DNA of 64,000 bases from Metabacillus arenae (lineage in GTDB: Bacteria > Bacillota > Bacilli > Bacillales > Bacillaceae): NCBI RefSeq assembly GCF_014773385.1, contig NZ_JACXAI010000006.1, forward strand, positions 156,557-220,556, given 5' to 3'. Below, piece after piece: positions 27,135 to 37,601 of this stretch (the first letter of the stretch is position 1; each line of letters opens with the position of its first letter). A program made the position numbers and the translations under genes. Under the pieces are notes generated by a model. It saw only the letters and a list, made by a program, of their open reading frames with translations, did not search any database and had not been told where the DNA came from.

Positions 27135-29210
27135 ATGTCAGATTTTTTGGTTATCGTTGAATCACCTGCAAAGGCAAAGACGATTGAACGGTATTTAGGA
27201 AAAAAATATAAAGTAAAAGCTTCAATGGGACATGTCAGAGATTTACCAAAGAGTCAAATTGGAGTAGATGTTGAGCATGGTTTTGACCCTAAATATATAA
27301 CAATTCGCGGCAAAGGACCAGTACTGAAAGAATTGAAAACTGCCGCCAAAAAAGCTAAAAAAGTATATCTAGCTGCTGACCCTGACAGAGAGGGAGAAGC
27401 GATTGCCTGGCATCTTGCCCATAGCTTAGAGCTAGATGTCCATTCAGATTGCAGAGTTGTATTTAACGAAATAACGAAAGAAGCAATTAAAGAATCATTT
27501 AAACAGCCGCGTACAATTAATATGGATCTGGTTGATTCACAACAGGCTCGAAGGATTTTAGATCGGCTGGTTGGTTACAAAATCAGTCCTATTTTGTGGA
27601 AAAAAGTAAAAAAAGGTTTAAGTGCTGGACGTGTTCAGTCTGTCGCTGTCCGGCTTATTATTGACAGGGAAAAGGAAATAAAAGACTTTCAACCTGAAGA
27701 ATATTGGAGTATTGAGGGACAATTTTTTAAGGGAAAAGAACAATTTGAAGGTTCATTTTATGGAATTGACGGTAAGAAAAAGGAATTAAAAAAAGAAGAC
27801 GATGTCAAAGCCATTCTAAATCAATTAAAAGGGTCTGCTTTCTTCGTCAAAAATGTGACGAAAAAAGAAAGAAAACGAAATCCCGCAGTCCCATTTACGA
27901 CTTCAACACTTCAGCAGGAAGCTGCCCGGAAATTGAATTTTCGAGCAAAGAAAACCATGATGATCGCCCAGCAGTTATATGAAGGTATTGATTTAGGGAA
28001 AGATGGAACAGTAGGTTTGATTACTTACATGAGAACGGACTCGACTAGAATTTCGGAATCTGCCGGACAGGAAGCCGCGTCATATATCGAGCAATCATTT
28101 GGAAAAGACTTCCTCTCAGGCAAGCGTCAAGCTGCCAAGAAGAATAGTAACGCCCAAGACGCTCATGAAGCTATTCGTCCAACCTCAGCATTGCGTGATC
28201 CAGCTTCAATGAAGCAATTTTTAAGTCGTGACCAGCTTCGTTTATATAAGCTGATTTGGGAACGTTTTGTGGCAAGTCAAATGGCTCCAGCTGTTTTAGA
28301 TACGATGAGTATAGATTTATTAAATAACGGAGTCGTTTTTAGAGCGACTGGCTCCAAGGTAAAATTTCCTGGCTTTATGAAGGTGTATGTAGAGGGAAAC
28401 GATGATCAAATTGAAGAAAAACATAAGCTTCTTCCTGATTTAAATGAGGGGGATGAAGTGTTTTCCAAAGATATCGAACCGTCTCAGCACTTTACTCAGC
28501 CACCACCAAGATATACAGAAGCAAGGCTCGTTAAAACGCTTGAGGAGCTTGGTATCGGCCGTCCATCTACTTATGCTCCAACACTTGATACAATTCAAAA
28601 GCGGGGCTATGTAACTCTTGATAATAAAAGGTTTGTGCCGACTGAACTAGGTGAAATCGTATTAGCACTAGTAATGGAATTTTTTCCAGAAATCATTGAT
28701 GTTGAATTTACCGCTAATATGGAAAAAAGTCTTGATGATGTAGAGGAAGGAAAAATTGAGTGGGTGCAAATATTAGACCAATTTTACCAAGGCTTCTCCA
28801 AACGGATAGAGGTAGCAGAAAATGAAATGGAAGAAGTCGAAATAAAGGACGAGTTTGCAGGGGAAGATTGTGAAAATTGTGGAAGTCCAATGGTGTTCAA
28901 AATGGGCCGTTACGGTAAATTTATGGCTTGTTCCAATTTTCCAGACTGCAGAAATACTAAACCGATCGTTAAAGAAATCGGTGTGAAATGCCCGAAATGT
29001 AAAGAAGGAAATATTGTTGAAAGAAAATCAAAAAAACGCCGAATTTTTTATGGATGTGATCGCTTTCCTGAATGTGATTTTATTTCATGGGATAAACCAA
29101 TCGGAAGAGACTGTCCAAAGTGTGATAAAATACTCGTTGAAAAGAAACTGAAAAAAGGCGTCCAAGTTCAATGTGTAAATTGTGATTATAAAGAAGAACA
29201 GCAAAAATAG
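27135..29210 (+). CDS. topA: DNA topoisomerase I
   Basis: This type IA topoisomerase relaxes negative supercoils. The 691-residue protein has the TOPRIM domain ([19 protein letters not shown] at 4-22, [13 protein letters not shown] near 82-94), the catalytic Tyr298 in [14 protein letters not shown], and three C-terminal zinc-binding modules (CENCGSP...CSNFPDC, CPKCKEG...CDRFPEC, CPKCDK...CVNC). The start ATG follows TGAGGGGGAC. It lies between dprA and trmFO as in B. subtilis. Confidence 0.98.
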   Translation: MSDFLVIVESPAKAKTIERYLGKKYKVKASMGHVRDLPKSQIGVDVEHGFDPKYITIRGKGPVLKELKTAAKKAKKVYLAADPDREGEAIAWHLAHSLELDVHSDCRVVFNEITKEAIKESFKQPRTINMDLVDSQQARRILDRLVGYKISPILWKKVKKGLSAGRVQSVAVRLIIDREKEIKDFQPEEYWSIEGQFFKGKEQFEGSFYGIDGKKKELKKEDDVKAILNQLKGSAFFVKNVTKKERKRNPAVPFTTSTLQQEAARKLNFRAKKTMMIAQQLYEGIDLGKDGTVGLITYMRTDSTRISESAGQEAASYIEQSFGKDFLSGKRQAAKKNSNAQDAHEAIRPTSALRDPASMKQFLSRDQLRLYKLIWERFVASQMAPAVLDTMSIDLLNNGVVFRATGSKVKFPGFMKVYVEGNDDQIEEKHKLLPDLNEGDEVFSKDIEPSQHFTQPPPRYTEARLVKTLEELGIGRPSTYAPTLDTIQKRGYVTLDNKRFVPTELGEIVLALVMEFFPEIIDVEFTANMEKSLDDVEEGKIEWVQILDQFYQGFSKRIEVAENEMEEVEIKDEFAGEDCENCGSPMVFKMGRYGKFMACSNFPDCRNTKPIVKEIGVKCPKCKEGNIVERKSKKRRIFYGCDRFPECDFISWDKPIGRDCPKCDKILVEKKLKKGVQVQCVNCDYKEEQQK

Positions 29211-29222
29211 CAGGGAAAAGCC

Positions 29223-29285
29223 TTCTGGAAGTGAGAGGTTAGAGGTAGGAATGGAAGAAATCAGCGATAGAGCTGATTTCTTTTA
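29223..29285 (-). repeat. Hairpin + CCTC-tail element, copy A (minus orientation)
   Basis: On the minus strand: GAAATCAGC, loop TCTATC, GCTGATTTC, then a tail with CCTACCTCTAACCTCTCACTTCC. Five more copies lie at 37535-37573 (partial), 43105-43170, 45184-45245, 49876-49932 and 50271-50330. Confidence 0.82.
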
Positions 29286-29366
29286 CGATTTGTTTGTTAA
29301 TTAATTGACTGTTTAAGTTAAAATAAGGAGTTTTTTTGGATGTTTGATGTGAAGGTGAAAGTGAAG

Positions 29367-29397
29367 GGAATCGGCAAAACACCGATTCCTTTTGTTT
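29367..29397 (+). terminator. Hairpin between topA and trmFO, likely terminator
   Basis: GGAATCGG (29367-29374) pairs with CCGATTCC (29382-29389), followed by TTTTG. Confidence 0.7.
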
Positions 29398-29480
29398 GAT
29401 CCGCTATTTATAATTTTTGCAACAATCAATATAAAATGAATGATGTCTTTAGGAATGAAGCATAATTTGGAGGAATAGCA

Positions 29481-30791
29481 ATGACAGTAAAACATACAGT
29501 GAATGTAATCGGTGCAGGGCTGGCAGGGAGTGAAGCAGCCTTTCAGCTTGCCAAACGGGGAATACAAGTAAATCTATACGAAATGAGGCCTGTGAAACAA
29601 ACACCCGCCCATCATACAGATAAGTTTGCAGAATTAGTATGCAGTAACTCTCTTCGCGCTAATACATTAACAAATGCAGTTGGTGTGTTAAAAGAGGAAA
29701 TGAGAATATTGGACTCTGTCATTATTTCTTCTGCTGATGAATGTTCTGTTCCTGCCGGAGGAGCGCTTGCTGTAGATCGCCATGAATTTGCTGGAAAAGT
29801 AACAGAACGAGTAAAAGATCATGAAAATGTAAATGTTATTCAAGAGGAAATGGTCGAAATCCCATCAGGACCAACGATTATCGCAACAGGTCCTCTCACT
29901 TCGAAAGCTTTGGGAGAACAGCTTCTTGAATTAACTGGAGAAGATTATTTGTATTTTTATGACGCAGCTGCCCCAATCATTGAAAAAGATAGTATTGATA
30001 TGAATAAAGTATACTTGAAATCCCGTTATGATAAAGGGGAAGCGGCTTACCTCAATTGTCCGATGACAGAAGAAGAATTTGACCGCTTTTATGAGGCGCT
30101 TACCTGTGCTGAGACTGTTCCATTGAAAGAATTTGAGAAGGAGATTTTTTTCGAAGGGTGCATGCCAATTGAAGTCATGGCCAAAAGGGGTAAAAAAACG
30201 ATGCTGTTCGGTCCGATGAAGCCAGTTGGTTTAGAACATCCGGAAACAGGGAAAAGACCTTATGCTGTTGTGCAGTTAAGACAGGATGATGCAGCAGGAA
30301 CACTATATAATATAGTAGGTTTTCAAACACACTTAAAATGGGGGCCTCAAAAAGAGGTTCTACAATTAATTCCAGGTCTTGAAAATGCTGAAATTGTAAG
30401 ATACGGAGTTATGCATAGAAATACATTTATCAACTCTCCTAGATTATTAAAATCGACATACCAATACAAAGACCGAGAAGATTTATTTTTTGCCGGGCAA
30501 ATGACAGGAGTTGAAGGATATGTAGAATCTGCTGCTTCTGGATTAATAGCAGGCCTAAACGCAGCGAAGTTTGTGTTAGGGGAAGAGCCTATTACATTTC
30601 CCCACGAAACAGCAATGGGAAGTATGGCCCGTTATATTACTACAGCAAATCCTGACAGCTTCCAGCCTATGAATGCAAATTTTGGTATTTTTGCAGATCT
30701 TAAGCAAAAGATTAAAAATAAAAAAGAACGCAATGAACAATATGCACGTAGGGCAATTGAAACAATTCAAAAAATTTCGAAAAAAGTATAG
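29481..30791 (+). CDS. trmFO: Methylenetetrahydrofolate-tRNA-(uracil-5-)-methyltransferase TrmFO
   Basis: TrmFO (Gid) makes m5U54 (T54) in tRNA from methylene-THF and FADH2. The 436-residue flavoprotein has the FAD-binding motif [13 protein letters not shown] (8-20), Cys54 in [18 protein letters not shown] and a second conserved cysteine in [10 protein letters not shown]. The C-terminal FAD region [20 protein letters not shown] is clear. GGAGG precedes the ATG. A strong hairpin lies between its stop codon and the xerC ribosome-binding site. Confidence 0.97.
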   Translation: MTVKHTVNVIGAGLAGSEAAFQLAKRGIQVNLYEMRPVKQTPAHHTDKFAELVCSNSLRANTLTNAVGVLKEEMRILDSVIISSADECSVPAGGALAVDRHEFAGKVTERVKDHENVNVIQEEMVEIPSGPTIIATGPLTSKALGEQLLELTGEDYLYFYDAAAPIIEKDSIDMNKVYLKSRYDKGEAAYLNCPMTEEEFDRFYEALTCAETVPLKEFEKEIFFEGCMPIEVMAKRGKKTMLFGPMKPVGLEHPETGKRPYAVVQLRQDDAAGTLYNIVGFQTHLKWGPQKEVLQLIPGLENAEIVRYGVMHRNTFINSPRLLKSTYQYKDREDLFFAGQMTGVEGYVESAASGLIAGLNAAKFVLGEEPITFPHETAMGSMARYITTANPDSFQPMNANFGIFADLKQKIKNKKERNEQYARRAIETIQKISKKV

Positions 30792-30801
30792 AAATCAATT
30801 G

Positions 30802-30841
30802 CAAGGGCTGCAAATAATGTGTTAACATTATGTAGCCCTTG
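30802..30841 (+). promoter_or_regulatory. Strong hairpin between trmFO and xerC
   Basis: CAAGGGCT (30802-30809) pairs with AGCCCTTG (30834-30841) and an inner ATAATGT/ACATTAT stem closes a GTTA loop. It ends one base before the xerC Shine-Dalgarno site GAGGTG and lacks a T run, so it may act on message processing or on xerC translation rather than as a plain terminator. Confidence 0.6.
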
Positions 30842-30854
30842 TGAGGTGTTAATG

Positions 30855-31757
30855 ATGGAAAATGTTAAGAATTTTTTAAATTTGTTCGTAGATTATTTAC
30901 AAATCGAAAGAAATTGCTCACAATATACTACTGTGAATTATGCTACTGATATAAAAGAATTTTATGTATTTATGAATGAGGAAGGTATCGGGGAACTTCG
31001 TGATATTACATACCAGGATATTAGACTGTACTTGACGAAATTACATCAAAAAGAATTTGCAAGAACTTATATTTCGAGAAAAATTTCTTCTTTAAGAAGC
31101 TATTTTAAATTTTTACTTCGTGAGAAATACTTACAAGAAAATCCTTTTTCACTCGTTTCTTTACCAAAAAAGGAGCAGAGAATTCCGAATTTCTTTTACG
31201 AGGATGATTTAAATGAGTTATTTTCTTTGTCAGACTTAAGTACACCTCTAGGGCAAAGGGATCAGGCATTGCTGGAGCTTCTTTATGCCACTGGGATCAG
31301 AGTCAGTGAGTGCTGTGATATAAGACTTCAAGATTTAGATATGTATTTAGACACTGTTTTAGTAAATGGAAAAGGCAAAAAACAGCGCTATGTTCCTTTC
31401 GGAAGTTTTGCTCATGAAAAATTGAAACTTTATCTTGAGGATGGCCGTATAACATTATTAAATAAGCAAAATAATCATCATGACATGCTTTTCGTTAATC
31501 ATCGAGGCGGTCCATTAACAACTAGAGGAGTAAGGCATGTTTTAAATGAGTTGATTAAAAAAACATCAAAAACACTACACATTCATCCCCATATGTTTAG
31601 ACATACATTTGCAACCCACTTGTTAAACGGGGGAGCAGATCTTCGTAGTGTTCAAGAGTTGCTGGGTCATGCTCATCTTTCATCGACACAGGTATATACT
31701 CATGTATCAAAAGAACATTTGCGTAAATCCTATTTATCTCATCATCCTCGTGCTTAG
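30855..31757 (+). CDS. xerC: Tyrosine recombinase XerC (CodV)
   Basis: XerC (CodV) resolves chromosome dimers at dif with its partner XerD. From ATG 30855 the protein has exactly 300 residues; GTGAGGTG at 30841-30848 is spaced for this start. The N-terminal SAM-like DNA-binding domain is at 1-90. The catalytic set is Arg149 (TGIRVSE), Lys173, His246 and Arg249 ([10 protein letters not shown]), His272 (LLGHAHL) and the nucleophile Tyr281 (VYTHVS). It heads the xerC-hslV-hslU-codY series (codVWXY of B. subtilis). It is the housekeeping enzyme, not a phage integrase. Confidence 0.97.
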   Translation: MENVKNFLNLFVDYLQIERNCSQYTTVNYATDIKEFYVFMNEEGIGELRDITYQDIRLYLTKLHQKEFARTYISRKISSLRSYFKFLLREKYLQENPFSLVSLPKKEQRIPNFFYEDDLNELFSLSDLSTPLGQRDQALLELLYATGIRVSECCDIRLQDLDMYLDTVLVNGKGKKQRYVPFGSFAHEKLKLYLEDGRITLLNKQNNHHDMLFVNHRGGPLTTRGVRHVLNELIKKTSKTLHIHPHMFRHTFATHLLNGGADLRSVQELLGHAHLSSTQVYTHVSKEHLRKSYLSHHPRA

Positions 31758-31777
31758 GGGGAATTAGGAGGGAAATG

Positions 31778-32320
31778 ATGTCTCAATTTCATGCTACGAC
31801 TATCTTTGCCGTTCACCATAAAGGTGGATGTGCGATGGCAGGGGATGGTCAAGTAACTTTTGGTAATGCCGTCGTGATGAAACATACGGCTAAGAAAGTG
31901 AGAAAGCTTTTTAATGGTCAGGTATTAGCCGGCTTTGCAGGTTCCGTTGCTGACGCATTTACACTTTTCGAAATGTTTGAAAACAAACTTGAGGAATATA
32001 ACGGGAATCTTCAAAGAGCTTCAGTTGAGCTAGCAAAGGAATGGAGAAGCGACAAGGTGCTAAGACGGCTTGAAGCGATGCTAATTGTTATGAACAAAGA
32101 GCATATTTTACTTGTATCGGGAACTGGTGAAGTAATTGAACCTGATGACGGGATATTAGCTATTGGTTCTGGAGGCAATTATGCACTTTCGGCTGGAAGA
32201 GCCTTGAAAAGGTATTCAGGTGACCAGCTGTCAGCAAAAGAGATTGCGAAAGCTTCCTTAGAAATTGCAGGGGAAATTTGTGTATATACAAATTTGAATA
32301 TCGTACTTGAAGAACTGTAA
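31778..32320 (+). CDS. hslV: ATP-dependent protease subunit HslV (ClpQ/CodW)
   Basis: HslV is the peptidase of the HslUV (ClpYQ) protease. The 180-residue protein reads [44 protein letters not shown]. In B. subtilis the mature enzyme begins with Ser and keeps five residues before the Thr-Thr of other bacteria; the same extension and an N-terminal Ser2 are seen here. ATG 31778 is preferred, with AGGAGGG upstream; ATG 31775 would put a second Met first. Conserved [11 protein letters not shown] and [18 protein letters not shown] are present. hslU starts 18 bases later. Confidence 0.95.
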   Translation: MSQFHATTIFAVHHKGGCAMAGDGQVTFGNAVVMKHTAKKVRKLFNGQVLAGFAGSVADAFTLFEMFENKLEEYNGNLQRASVELAKEWRSDKVLRRLEAMLIVMNKEHILLVSGTGEVIEPDDGILAIGSGGNYALSAGRALKRYSGDQLSAKEIAKASLEIAGEICVYTNLNIVLEEL

Positions 32321-32338
32321 AGAAAGAGGTGTCAGAAG

Positions 32339-33742
32339 ATGGATAATCAATTAACACCTAGACAAATTGTTGAGCGATTAGATCAATATATCGTTGGCCA
32401 AAATGATGCAAAAAAGGCGGTTGCTGTTGCATTAAGAAATCGATTTCGCAGAAGTCGCCTGAAGGATAATTTAAGAGATGAAGTAGTTCCAAAAAATATT
32501 CTTATGATCGGACCGACTGGAGTTGGAAAAACGGAAATCGCCCGCAGAATTGCAAAGTTGGTAGGAGCTCCATTTATCAAAGTAGAAGCTACTAAATTCA
32601 CCGAAGTAGGCTATGTTGGAAGAGATGTTGAATCAATGGTCAGAGATTTAGTAGAAACCTCTGTCAGATTAGTGAAAGAAGAAAAAATGAATGAAGTAAA
32701 AACACAGGCAGAAGAAAATGCAAATAAACGGCTTGTCACATTGCTTGAACCGGGCAAAAAGAAGCAAAACAATTACAAAAACCCTTTGGAAATGTTTTTT
32801 GGCGGTGCGACCGGTCAAGATCACACGCAAGATACATCCACTGATGAGGAAGCAAATCTACAGGATAGACGTAAAAAAACAGCTCATTTGCTGGCATTAG
32901 GAGAGCTTGAGGATCATATTGTAACCGTTGATGTAGAGGAGCAACAAGCTTCCATGTTTGATATGCTCCAAGGTTCGGGTATGGAGCAAATGGGAATGAA
33001 TATGCAAGATGCATTAAGCAATTTAATTCCTAAAAAGAAGAAGAAAAGAAAGCTTCCAGTAAGAGAAGCAAGAAAAGTTCTAACAAATGAAGAAGCTCAA
33101 AAGCTAATAGATATGGATGAGGTTCAACAAGCGGGTATTTATCGAGCTGAACAAAGTGGTATCATATTTGTCGATGAAATAGATAAGATTGCAGGGAAAA
33201 GTCAAGGCGGGTCTTCTGCAGATGTATCACGTGAGGGCGTGCAGAGAGATATTTTGCCAATTGTTGAAGGGTCTACAGTTGTCACAAAATACGGTTCTGT
33301 CAAAACAGACCACGTTTTATTTATCGCAGCAGGTGCATTTCATATTGCTAAGCCTTCTGACCTTATACCTGAATTACAAGGAAGATTCCCGATTAGAGTG
33401 GAGCTTACGAAACTTTCAGTCGAAGATTTTGTCCGGATCCTCGTAGAACCTGATAACGCTCTTTTAAAGCAATATAAAGCCTTGTTGGAAACAGAAGGTA
33501 TACAACTTGAATTTTCTGACGATGCTATTTACAAGATCGCTGAAATTGCGTATGAAGTAAATCAGGATACTGATAATATCGGGGCAAGACGTTTACATAC
33601 CATACTCGAAAAATTGCTTGAAGAACTTTCTTTTGAAGCGCCTGAAATAAGCTTGCAGAAAATTCAGATTACAAAGCAATACGTGGAAGAAAAGCTCGAT
33701 AAAATTGCGAAAAATAAAGATTTGAGCCAATTTATTTTATAA
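32339..33742 (+). CDS. hslU: ATP-dependent protease ATPase subunit HslU (ClpY/CodX)
   Basis: HslU is the AAA+ unfoldase that feeds HslV. The 467-residue protein has Walker [14 protein letters not shown] (about 58-70), the GYVGRDVE pore motif, the long I domain (about 115-235) and Walker [14 protein letters not shown]. The sensor segment near the C-terminus ([23 protein letters not shown]) is typical. It lies in the xerC-hslV-hslU-codY operon. Confidence 0.97.
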   Translation: MDNQLTPRQIVERLDQYIVGQNDAKKAVAVALRNRFRRSRLKDNLRDEVVPKNILMIGPTGVGKTEIARRIAKLVGAPFIKVEATKFTEVGYVGRDVESMVRDLVETSVRLVKEEKMNEVKTQAEENANKRLVTLLEPGKKKQNNYKNPLEMFFGGATGQDHTQDTSTDEEANLQDRRKKTAHLLALGELEDHIVTVDVEEQQASMFDMLQGSGMEQMGMNMQDALSNLIPKKKKKRKLPVREARKVLTNEEAQKLIDMDEVQQAGIYRAEQSGIIFVDEIDKIAGKSQGGSSADVSREGVQRDILPIVEGSTVVTKYGSVKTDHVLFIAAGAFHIAKPSDLIPELQGRFPIRVELTKLSVEDFVRILVEPDNALLKQYKALLETEGIQLEFSDDAIYKIAEIAYEVNQDTDNIGARRLHTILEKLLEELSFEAPEISLQKIQITKQYVEEKLDKIAKNKDLSQFIL

Positions 33743-33774
33743 TTATTTTGGTTTTAATATAGGAGGAACAACAC

Positions 33775-34554
33775 ATGGCTTTATTAGAAAAAACAAGAAA
33801 AATTAATGCAATGCTCCAAAAGGCAGCAGGTAAACCAGTAAATTTCAAAGAAATGGCAGAAACACTTAGTGATGTTATAGAGGCAAATATTTTCGTTTTA
33901 AGCAGAAGAGGAAAAGTGCTGGGATTTGCGATTAATCAGCAGATTGAAAATGAACGTATGAAAAAAATGTTAGAAGATCGCCAATTTCCTCAAGAATATA
34001 CCCAAGGCTTGTTTAATATCACTGAAACCTCTTCAAACCTAGATGTATACAGCGAATATACTGCTTTTCCTGTTGAAAACCGTGAGCTGTTTGAATCTGG
34101 CTTAACAACTGTTGTCCCAATTATCGGCGGGGGTGAACGGTTAGGAACTTTAATATTAGCTAGAATTCAAGAAAAATTTGAAAATGACCACTTAATTCTT
34201 GCAGAGTATGGAGCAACAGTTGTAGGTATGGAAATTCTTCGCGAAAAAGCCGAAGAGATTGAAGAAGAGGCTAGAAGCAAAGCTGTCGTGCAAATGGCTA
34301 TCAGCTCACTATCCTACAGTGAATTAGAAGCAATTGAGCACATATTTGAAGAATTAAATGGAAATGAAGGATTATTGGTTGCCAGTAAGATTGCTGACAG
34401 AGTTGGGATTACACGTTCAGTAATTGTAAATGCACTCCGTAAACTAGAAAGTGCCGGAGTAATTGAATCCCGTTCATTAGGAATGAAAGGAACATATATT
34501 AAGGTTCTAAATAGTAAATTCTTAATGGAACTAGAAAAATTAAAAGCAAACTAA
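33775..34554 (+). CDS. codY: GTP- and branched-chain amino acid-sensing global regulator CodY
   Basis: CodY represses many stationary-phase and amino acid genes when GTP and branched-chain amino acids are plentiful. The 259-residue protein has an N-terminal GAF domain (about 1-155, [34 protein letters not shown]) and a C-terminal winged helix-turn-helix ([32 protein letters not shown], about 203-234). GGAGGAAC precedes the ATG. In B. subtilis CodY also represses the fla/che operon that begins with flgB directly downstream; here only a scar of that operon is left. Confidence 0.98.
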   Translation: MALLEKTRKINAMLQKAAGKPVNFKEMAETLSDVIEANIFVLSRRGKVLGFAINQQIENERMKKMLEDRQFPQEYTQGLFNITETSSNLDVYSEYTAFPVENRELFESGLTTVVPIIGGGERLGTLILARIQEKFENDHLILAEYGATVVGMEILREKAEEIEEEARSKAVVQMAISSLSYSELEAIEHIFEELNGNEGLLVASKIADRVGITRSVIVNALRKLESAGVIESRSLGMKGTYIKVLNSKFLMELEKLKAN

Positions 34555-34567
34555 AGTTCATTATCAA

Positions 34568-34680
34568 CGAAAAGCGAATAGTGCTAGTCGTTCGGCGACA
34601 AGCATGCGCTCGCACTTGCTTGAAGGTTGTCGTTTAACCAGCTTAAGCGGATTGTAGAGCCTTGGACAACGATACATCTG
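34568..34680 (-). repeat. Dispersed intergenic element, inverted copy
   Basis: On the minus strand it reads CGTTGTCCAAGGCTC ... TGCTTGTCGCCGAACGACTAGCAC ... CGCTTTTCGTTGAT, which fits the 3' end of the family at 20176-20306. It lies between codY and its terminator. Confidence 0.6.
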
Positions 34681-34720
34681 TTCTTAAACTTAACACTTCT
34701 TATCTTGAAAAAAATTAACA

Positions 34721-34757
34721 AAAAAGCACTTCAAAATTCCCTTGAAGTGCTTTTTTG
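34721..34757 (+). terminator. Intrinsic terminator of the codY operon
   Basis: AAAAAGCACTTCAA (34721-34734) pairs perfectly with TTGAAGTGCTTTTT (34742-34755). Bidirectional character is possible because of the A and T runs. Confidence 0.9.
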
Positions 34758-35000
34758 TATGGTTTATTTTGTTTCTTATTCATAGTATGAAACTTATGAT
34801 CTATGTAATAAAATTTAAATGGGAATTAGTTCTATATAATTAGTTCTTTAATCACTAAATAAAAACAGTCACATAATACGACTTTTTTTTACAGAGACTT
34901 CATAGACTTTATGCCTATATTTCCTTACAATTAAGTTATCTTAGTACATAATTCGACATAAACTAATTCGAACAAACTATTATTTCTGCGGGGGGCTAAA
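34758..35000. other. AT-rich upstream region of the flgB remnant
   Basis: This corresponds to the fla/che promoter region of B. subtilis. I could not recognise a clear SigA or SigD promoter in it. A GGGGGG ribosome-binding site for the flgB remnant survives at 34990-34995. Confidence 0.5.
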
Positions 35001-35231
35001 ATGGATTTCTTTAGTGGGACTATTGATAGACTTGAAAATGCCGTGAATCAGTCTTCAATAAAACAAAAAGTAATATCGAACAATATTGCAAACGTTGATA
35101 TACCTAACTATAAATCAATGAAAAATTTATTAAACAGCTCAAAAACCACGCAGTCAATAATGATCACTCCCAAAGTGAATTTGACAAAAAAGCAGACACC
35201 AAAGCGTTTAATAAGGAAAAGACAGATATAA
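35001..35231 (+). pseudogene. flgB: Remnant of flgB (flagellar rod protein), 5' end only
   Basis: The first ~45 codons (35001-35141) encode FFSGTIDRLENAVNQSSIKQ, KVISNNIANVDIPNYKSMKN, a good match to the FlgB N-terminus (B. subtilis FlgB: SLFSGTIQNLQNALSRADIKQ, NNIANIDTPNYK). FlgB should be ~130 residues. After about residue 46 the likeness ends and the frame runs 30 further codons through foreign coding sequence in the wrong frame to a stop. Start codon and Shine-Dalgarno site remain, so a 76-residue non-functional peptide could still be made. All of flgC to the end of the fla/che operon is missing. Confidence 0.88.
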
Positions 35232-35461
35232 ATAAGGAGAACACCTTACCTCCACATTTGAAACAAATGAATGAAATATCAGATGTAATCGAGCTTTCAG
35301 ATCTTCAGACTGAAGATCCATCAAGAGGTGAATTAACCAGCTTCGATTCTCTAACTAAGCAAACGATACACCTATATGAAAAAGGGTATTCCGTCGAAGA
35401 AATTGCGAAGAAATTAAATAAAGGGAAAACGGAAATAGAACTAATAATAAAATTTCATTAA
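35150..35461 (+). pseudogene. swrB: Remnant of the 3' end of swrB/ylxL (last fla/che operon gene)
   Basis: In a different frame from the flgB remnant, about 100 codons are open (from 35114; likely gene-derived from about 35150). The C-terminus reads FDSLTKQTIHLYEKGYSVEEIAKKLNKGKTEIELIIKFH and fits the short helix-turn-helix-like C-terminal segment of SwrB/YlxL (DUF6115-type), which closes the fla/che operon before rpsB in Bacillus. The N-terminal membrane anchor of SwrB is absent. An ATG at 35258 could start a 67-residue peptide, but no good ribosome-binding site is present. The assignment rests on the C-terminal motif plus position; confidence is moderate to good. Confidence 0.75.
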
Positions 35462-35478
35462 AAGTAAGGCAATGGCGC

Positions 35479-35507
35479 TTGATTGTCGCAGGTCATTATG
35501 GTATATT
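35479..35507 (+). promoter_or_regulatory. Promoter of rpsB-tsf with ~110-base leader
   Basis: TTGATT (35479-35484) and TATATT (35502-35507) with 17-bp spacing and TGG before the -10 box. The transcript would have a leader of about 105 bases, the usual place for autoregulation by S2; no fold was established. Confidence 0.7.
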
Positions 35508-35608
35508 TATTCTCGGTGTTAATCACACACGCTTGTAGATTCAAGTAATGGTGCTGTTTTTACAGTTTTGCTTGGAGATGATACAAAGCGGAGGAAAAAA
35601 ACCATTAG

Positions 35609-36340
<732 letters not shown>

Positions 36341-36348
36341 TGAGCAAA

Positions 36349-36387
36349 AGGTGATAAGAGGGGGAGGCCTTTTATCACCTTTTTTTA
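36349..36387 (+). terminator. Terminator between rpsB and tsf
   Basis: AGGTGATAA (36349-36357) pairs with TTATCACCT (36372-36380), followed by seven T. Confidence 0.88.
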
Positions 36388-36476
36388 AAGAATCTCATTA
36401 AAAAGTTACGCACCCTGAGTAAGGAATACAAAAAAATACATAAACCAATGTGGTCATATAAAAGGAGGAATACCAA

Positions 36477-37358
36477 ATGGCAGTAACTGCTCAAATGGTA
36501 AAAGAATTACGTGAAAAAACCGGCGCTGGAATGATGGACTGTAAAAAAGCGTTAACAGAAACAAATGGAGATATGGAAAAAGCAATTGATTTCCTTCGTG
36601 AAAAAGGGATTGCAAAGGCTGCTAAAAAAGCTGATCGTATCGCTGCTGAAGGTTTGGCGATGACAAAGGTTCAAGGAAATGAAGCAGTTATTTTAGAAGT
36701 AAACTCTGAAACTGACTTCGTTGCTAAAAATGAAGGCTTTAAAGAACTGCTAAATGCACTCGCAGATCACCTTTTAGCAATAAAACCTGCAGATATCGAA
36801 GCAGCACTGACCTCTACAATGGATAACGGTTCATCTGTACAAGATTACATCAATAATGCAATTGCTAAAATCGGAGAAAAAATCACATTACGCCGTTTTG
36901 AAGTTGTAACTAAATCTGATAATGGGGCATTCGGTTCATACCTTCATATGGGCGGCCGTATTGCTGTCTTAACAGTATTAGAAGGTACGACTGATGAAGA
37001 TGCTGCGAAAGACGTTGCCATGCACATTGCTGCTGTAAACCCTAAATATATTGGTCGTGACGCAGTGACTGAGGAAGAAGTAGATCGCGAGCGTGAAGTA
37101 TTAACTCAGCAAGCATTAAATGAAGGAAAACCTGAAAAAATTGTAGCTAAAATGGTTGAAGGCCGATTAGGCAAATTTTTTGAAGATATTTGCTTGTTAG
37201 AGCAAAGCTTCGTAAAGGATCCGGACCAAAAAGTGAAGAAATTCGTTGAGTCAAAAGGTGCTTCTGTTGTGAGCTTCAACCGCTATGAAGTTGGCGAAGG
37301 TATTGAAAAACGCCAAGATAACTTTGCTGAAGAAGTTATGAACCAAGTGAAAAAATAA
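36477..37358 (+). CDS. tsf: Elongation factor Ts
   Basis: EF-Ts exchanges GDP for GTP on EF-Tu. The 293-residue protein has the N-terminal UBA-like domain ([37 protein letters not shown], 9-45), the core contact [13 protein letters not shown] (about 76-88) and the C-terminal coiled-coil and dimer region ([10 protein letters not shown]). AAAGGAGG precedes the ATG. Terminator follows at 37413. Confidence 0.98.
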   Translation: MAVTAQMVKELREKTGAGMMDCKKALTETNGDMEKAIDFLREKGIAKAAKKADRIAAEGLAMTKVQGNEAVILEVNSETDFVAKNEGFKELLNALADHLLAIKPADIEAALTSTMDNGSSVQDYINNAIAKIGEKITLRRFEVVTKSDNGAFGSYLHMGGRIAVLTVLEGTTDEDAAKDVAMHIAAVNPKYIGRDAVTEEEVDREREVLTQQALNEGKPEKIVAKMVEGRLGKFFEDICLLEQSFVKDPDQKVKKFVESKGASVVSFNRYEVGEGIEKRQDNFAEEVMNQVKK

Positions 37359-37412
37359 GGTTTCTTTCATGGAGGATCGACTGATCCTGGAGCAAAGAAA
37401 TCAAAAAAAATG

Positions 37413-37442
37413 GGGAACACACAAACAGTGTTCCCTCTTTTT
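37413..37442 (+). terminator. Intrinsic terminator of tsf
   Basis: GGGAACAC (37413-37420) pairs with GTGTTCCC (37428-37435), followed by TCTTTTT. Confidence 0.88.
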
Positions 37443-37534
37443 AGAACGAGTCTGTTAAAAGCTGACCTTCTAAGTTAGAAAAGAAAAAGTATTTAAAAAC
37501 TAAAGTCGTTAGGTCGGTATTTGAATCTTTTACA

Positions 37535-37573
37535 GATTTCATTGATTCCCACCGTGGACTTCTCACTTCTAGG
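37535..37573 (+). repeat. Hairpin + CCTC-tail element, copy F (partial)
   Basis: GATTTCATTGATTCCCACC, GTGGACTTCTCACTTCTAG matches the 3' half of the element at 50271-50330, but the 5' arm of the hairpin is decayed. It lies directly before pyrH. Confidence 0.6.
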
Positions 37574-37601
37574 AAGCAAAGGTTTAAACTTGGAGGTTAA
37601 T

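Noticed and set aside
30855..31757. Phage or integrative-element integrase
   Set aside because: The sequence, its 300-residue length and the position before hslV-hslU-codY identify the housekeeping XerC (CodV).
35001..35461. A genuine small two-gene operon of unknown function
   Set aside because: The first part matches the FlgB N-terminus and the second the SwrB C-terminus at the exact chromosomal site of the fla/che operon, so a deletion scar explains both.
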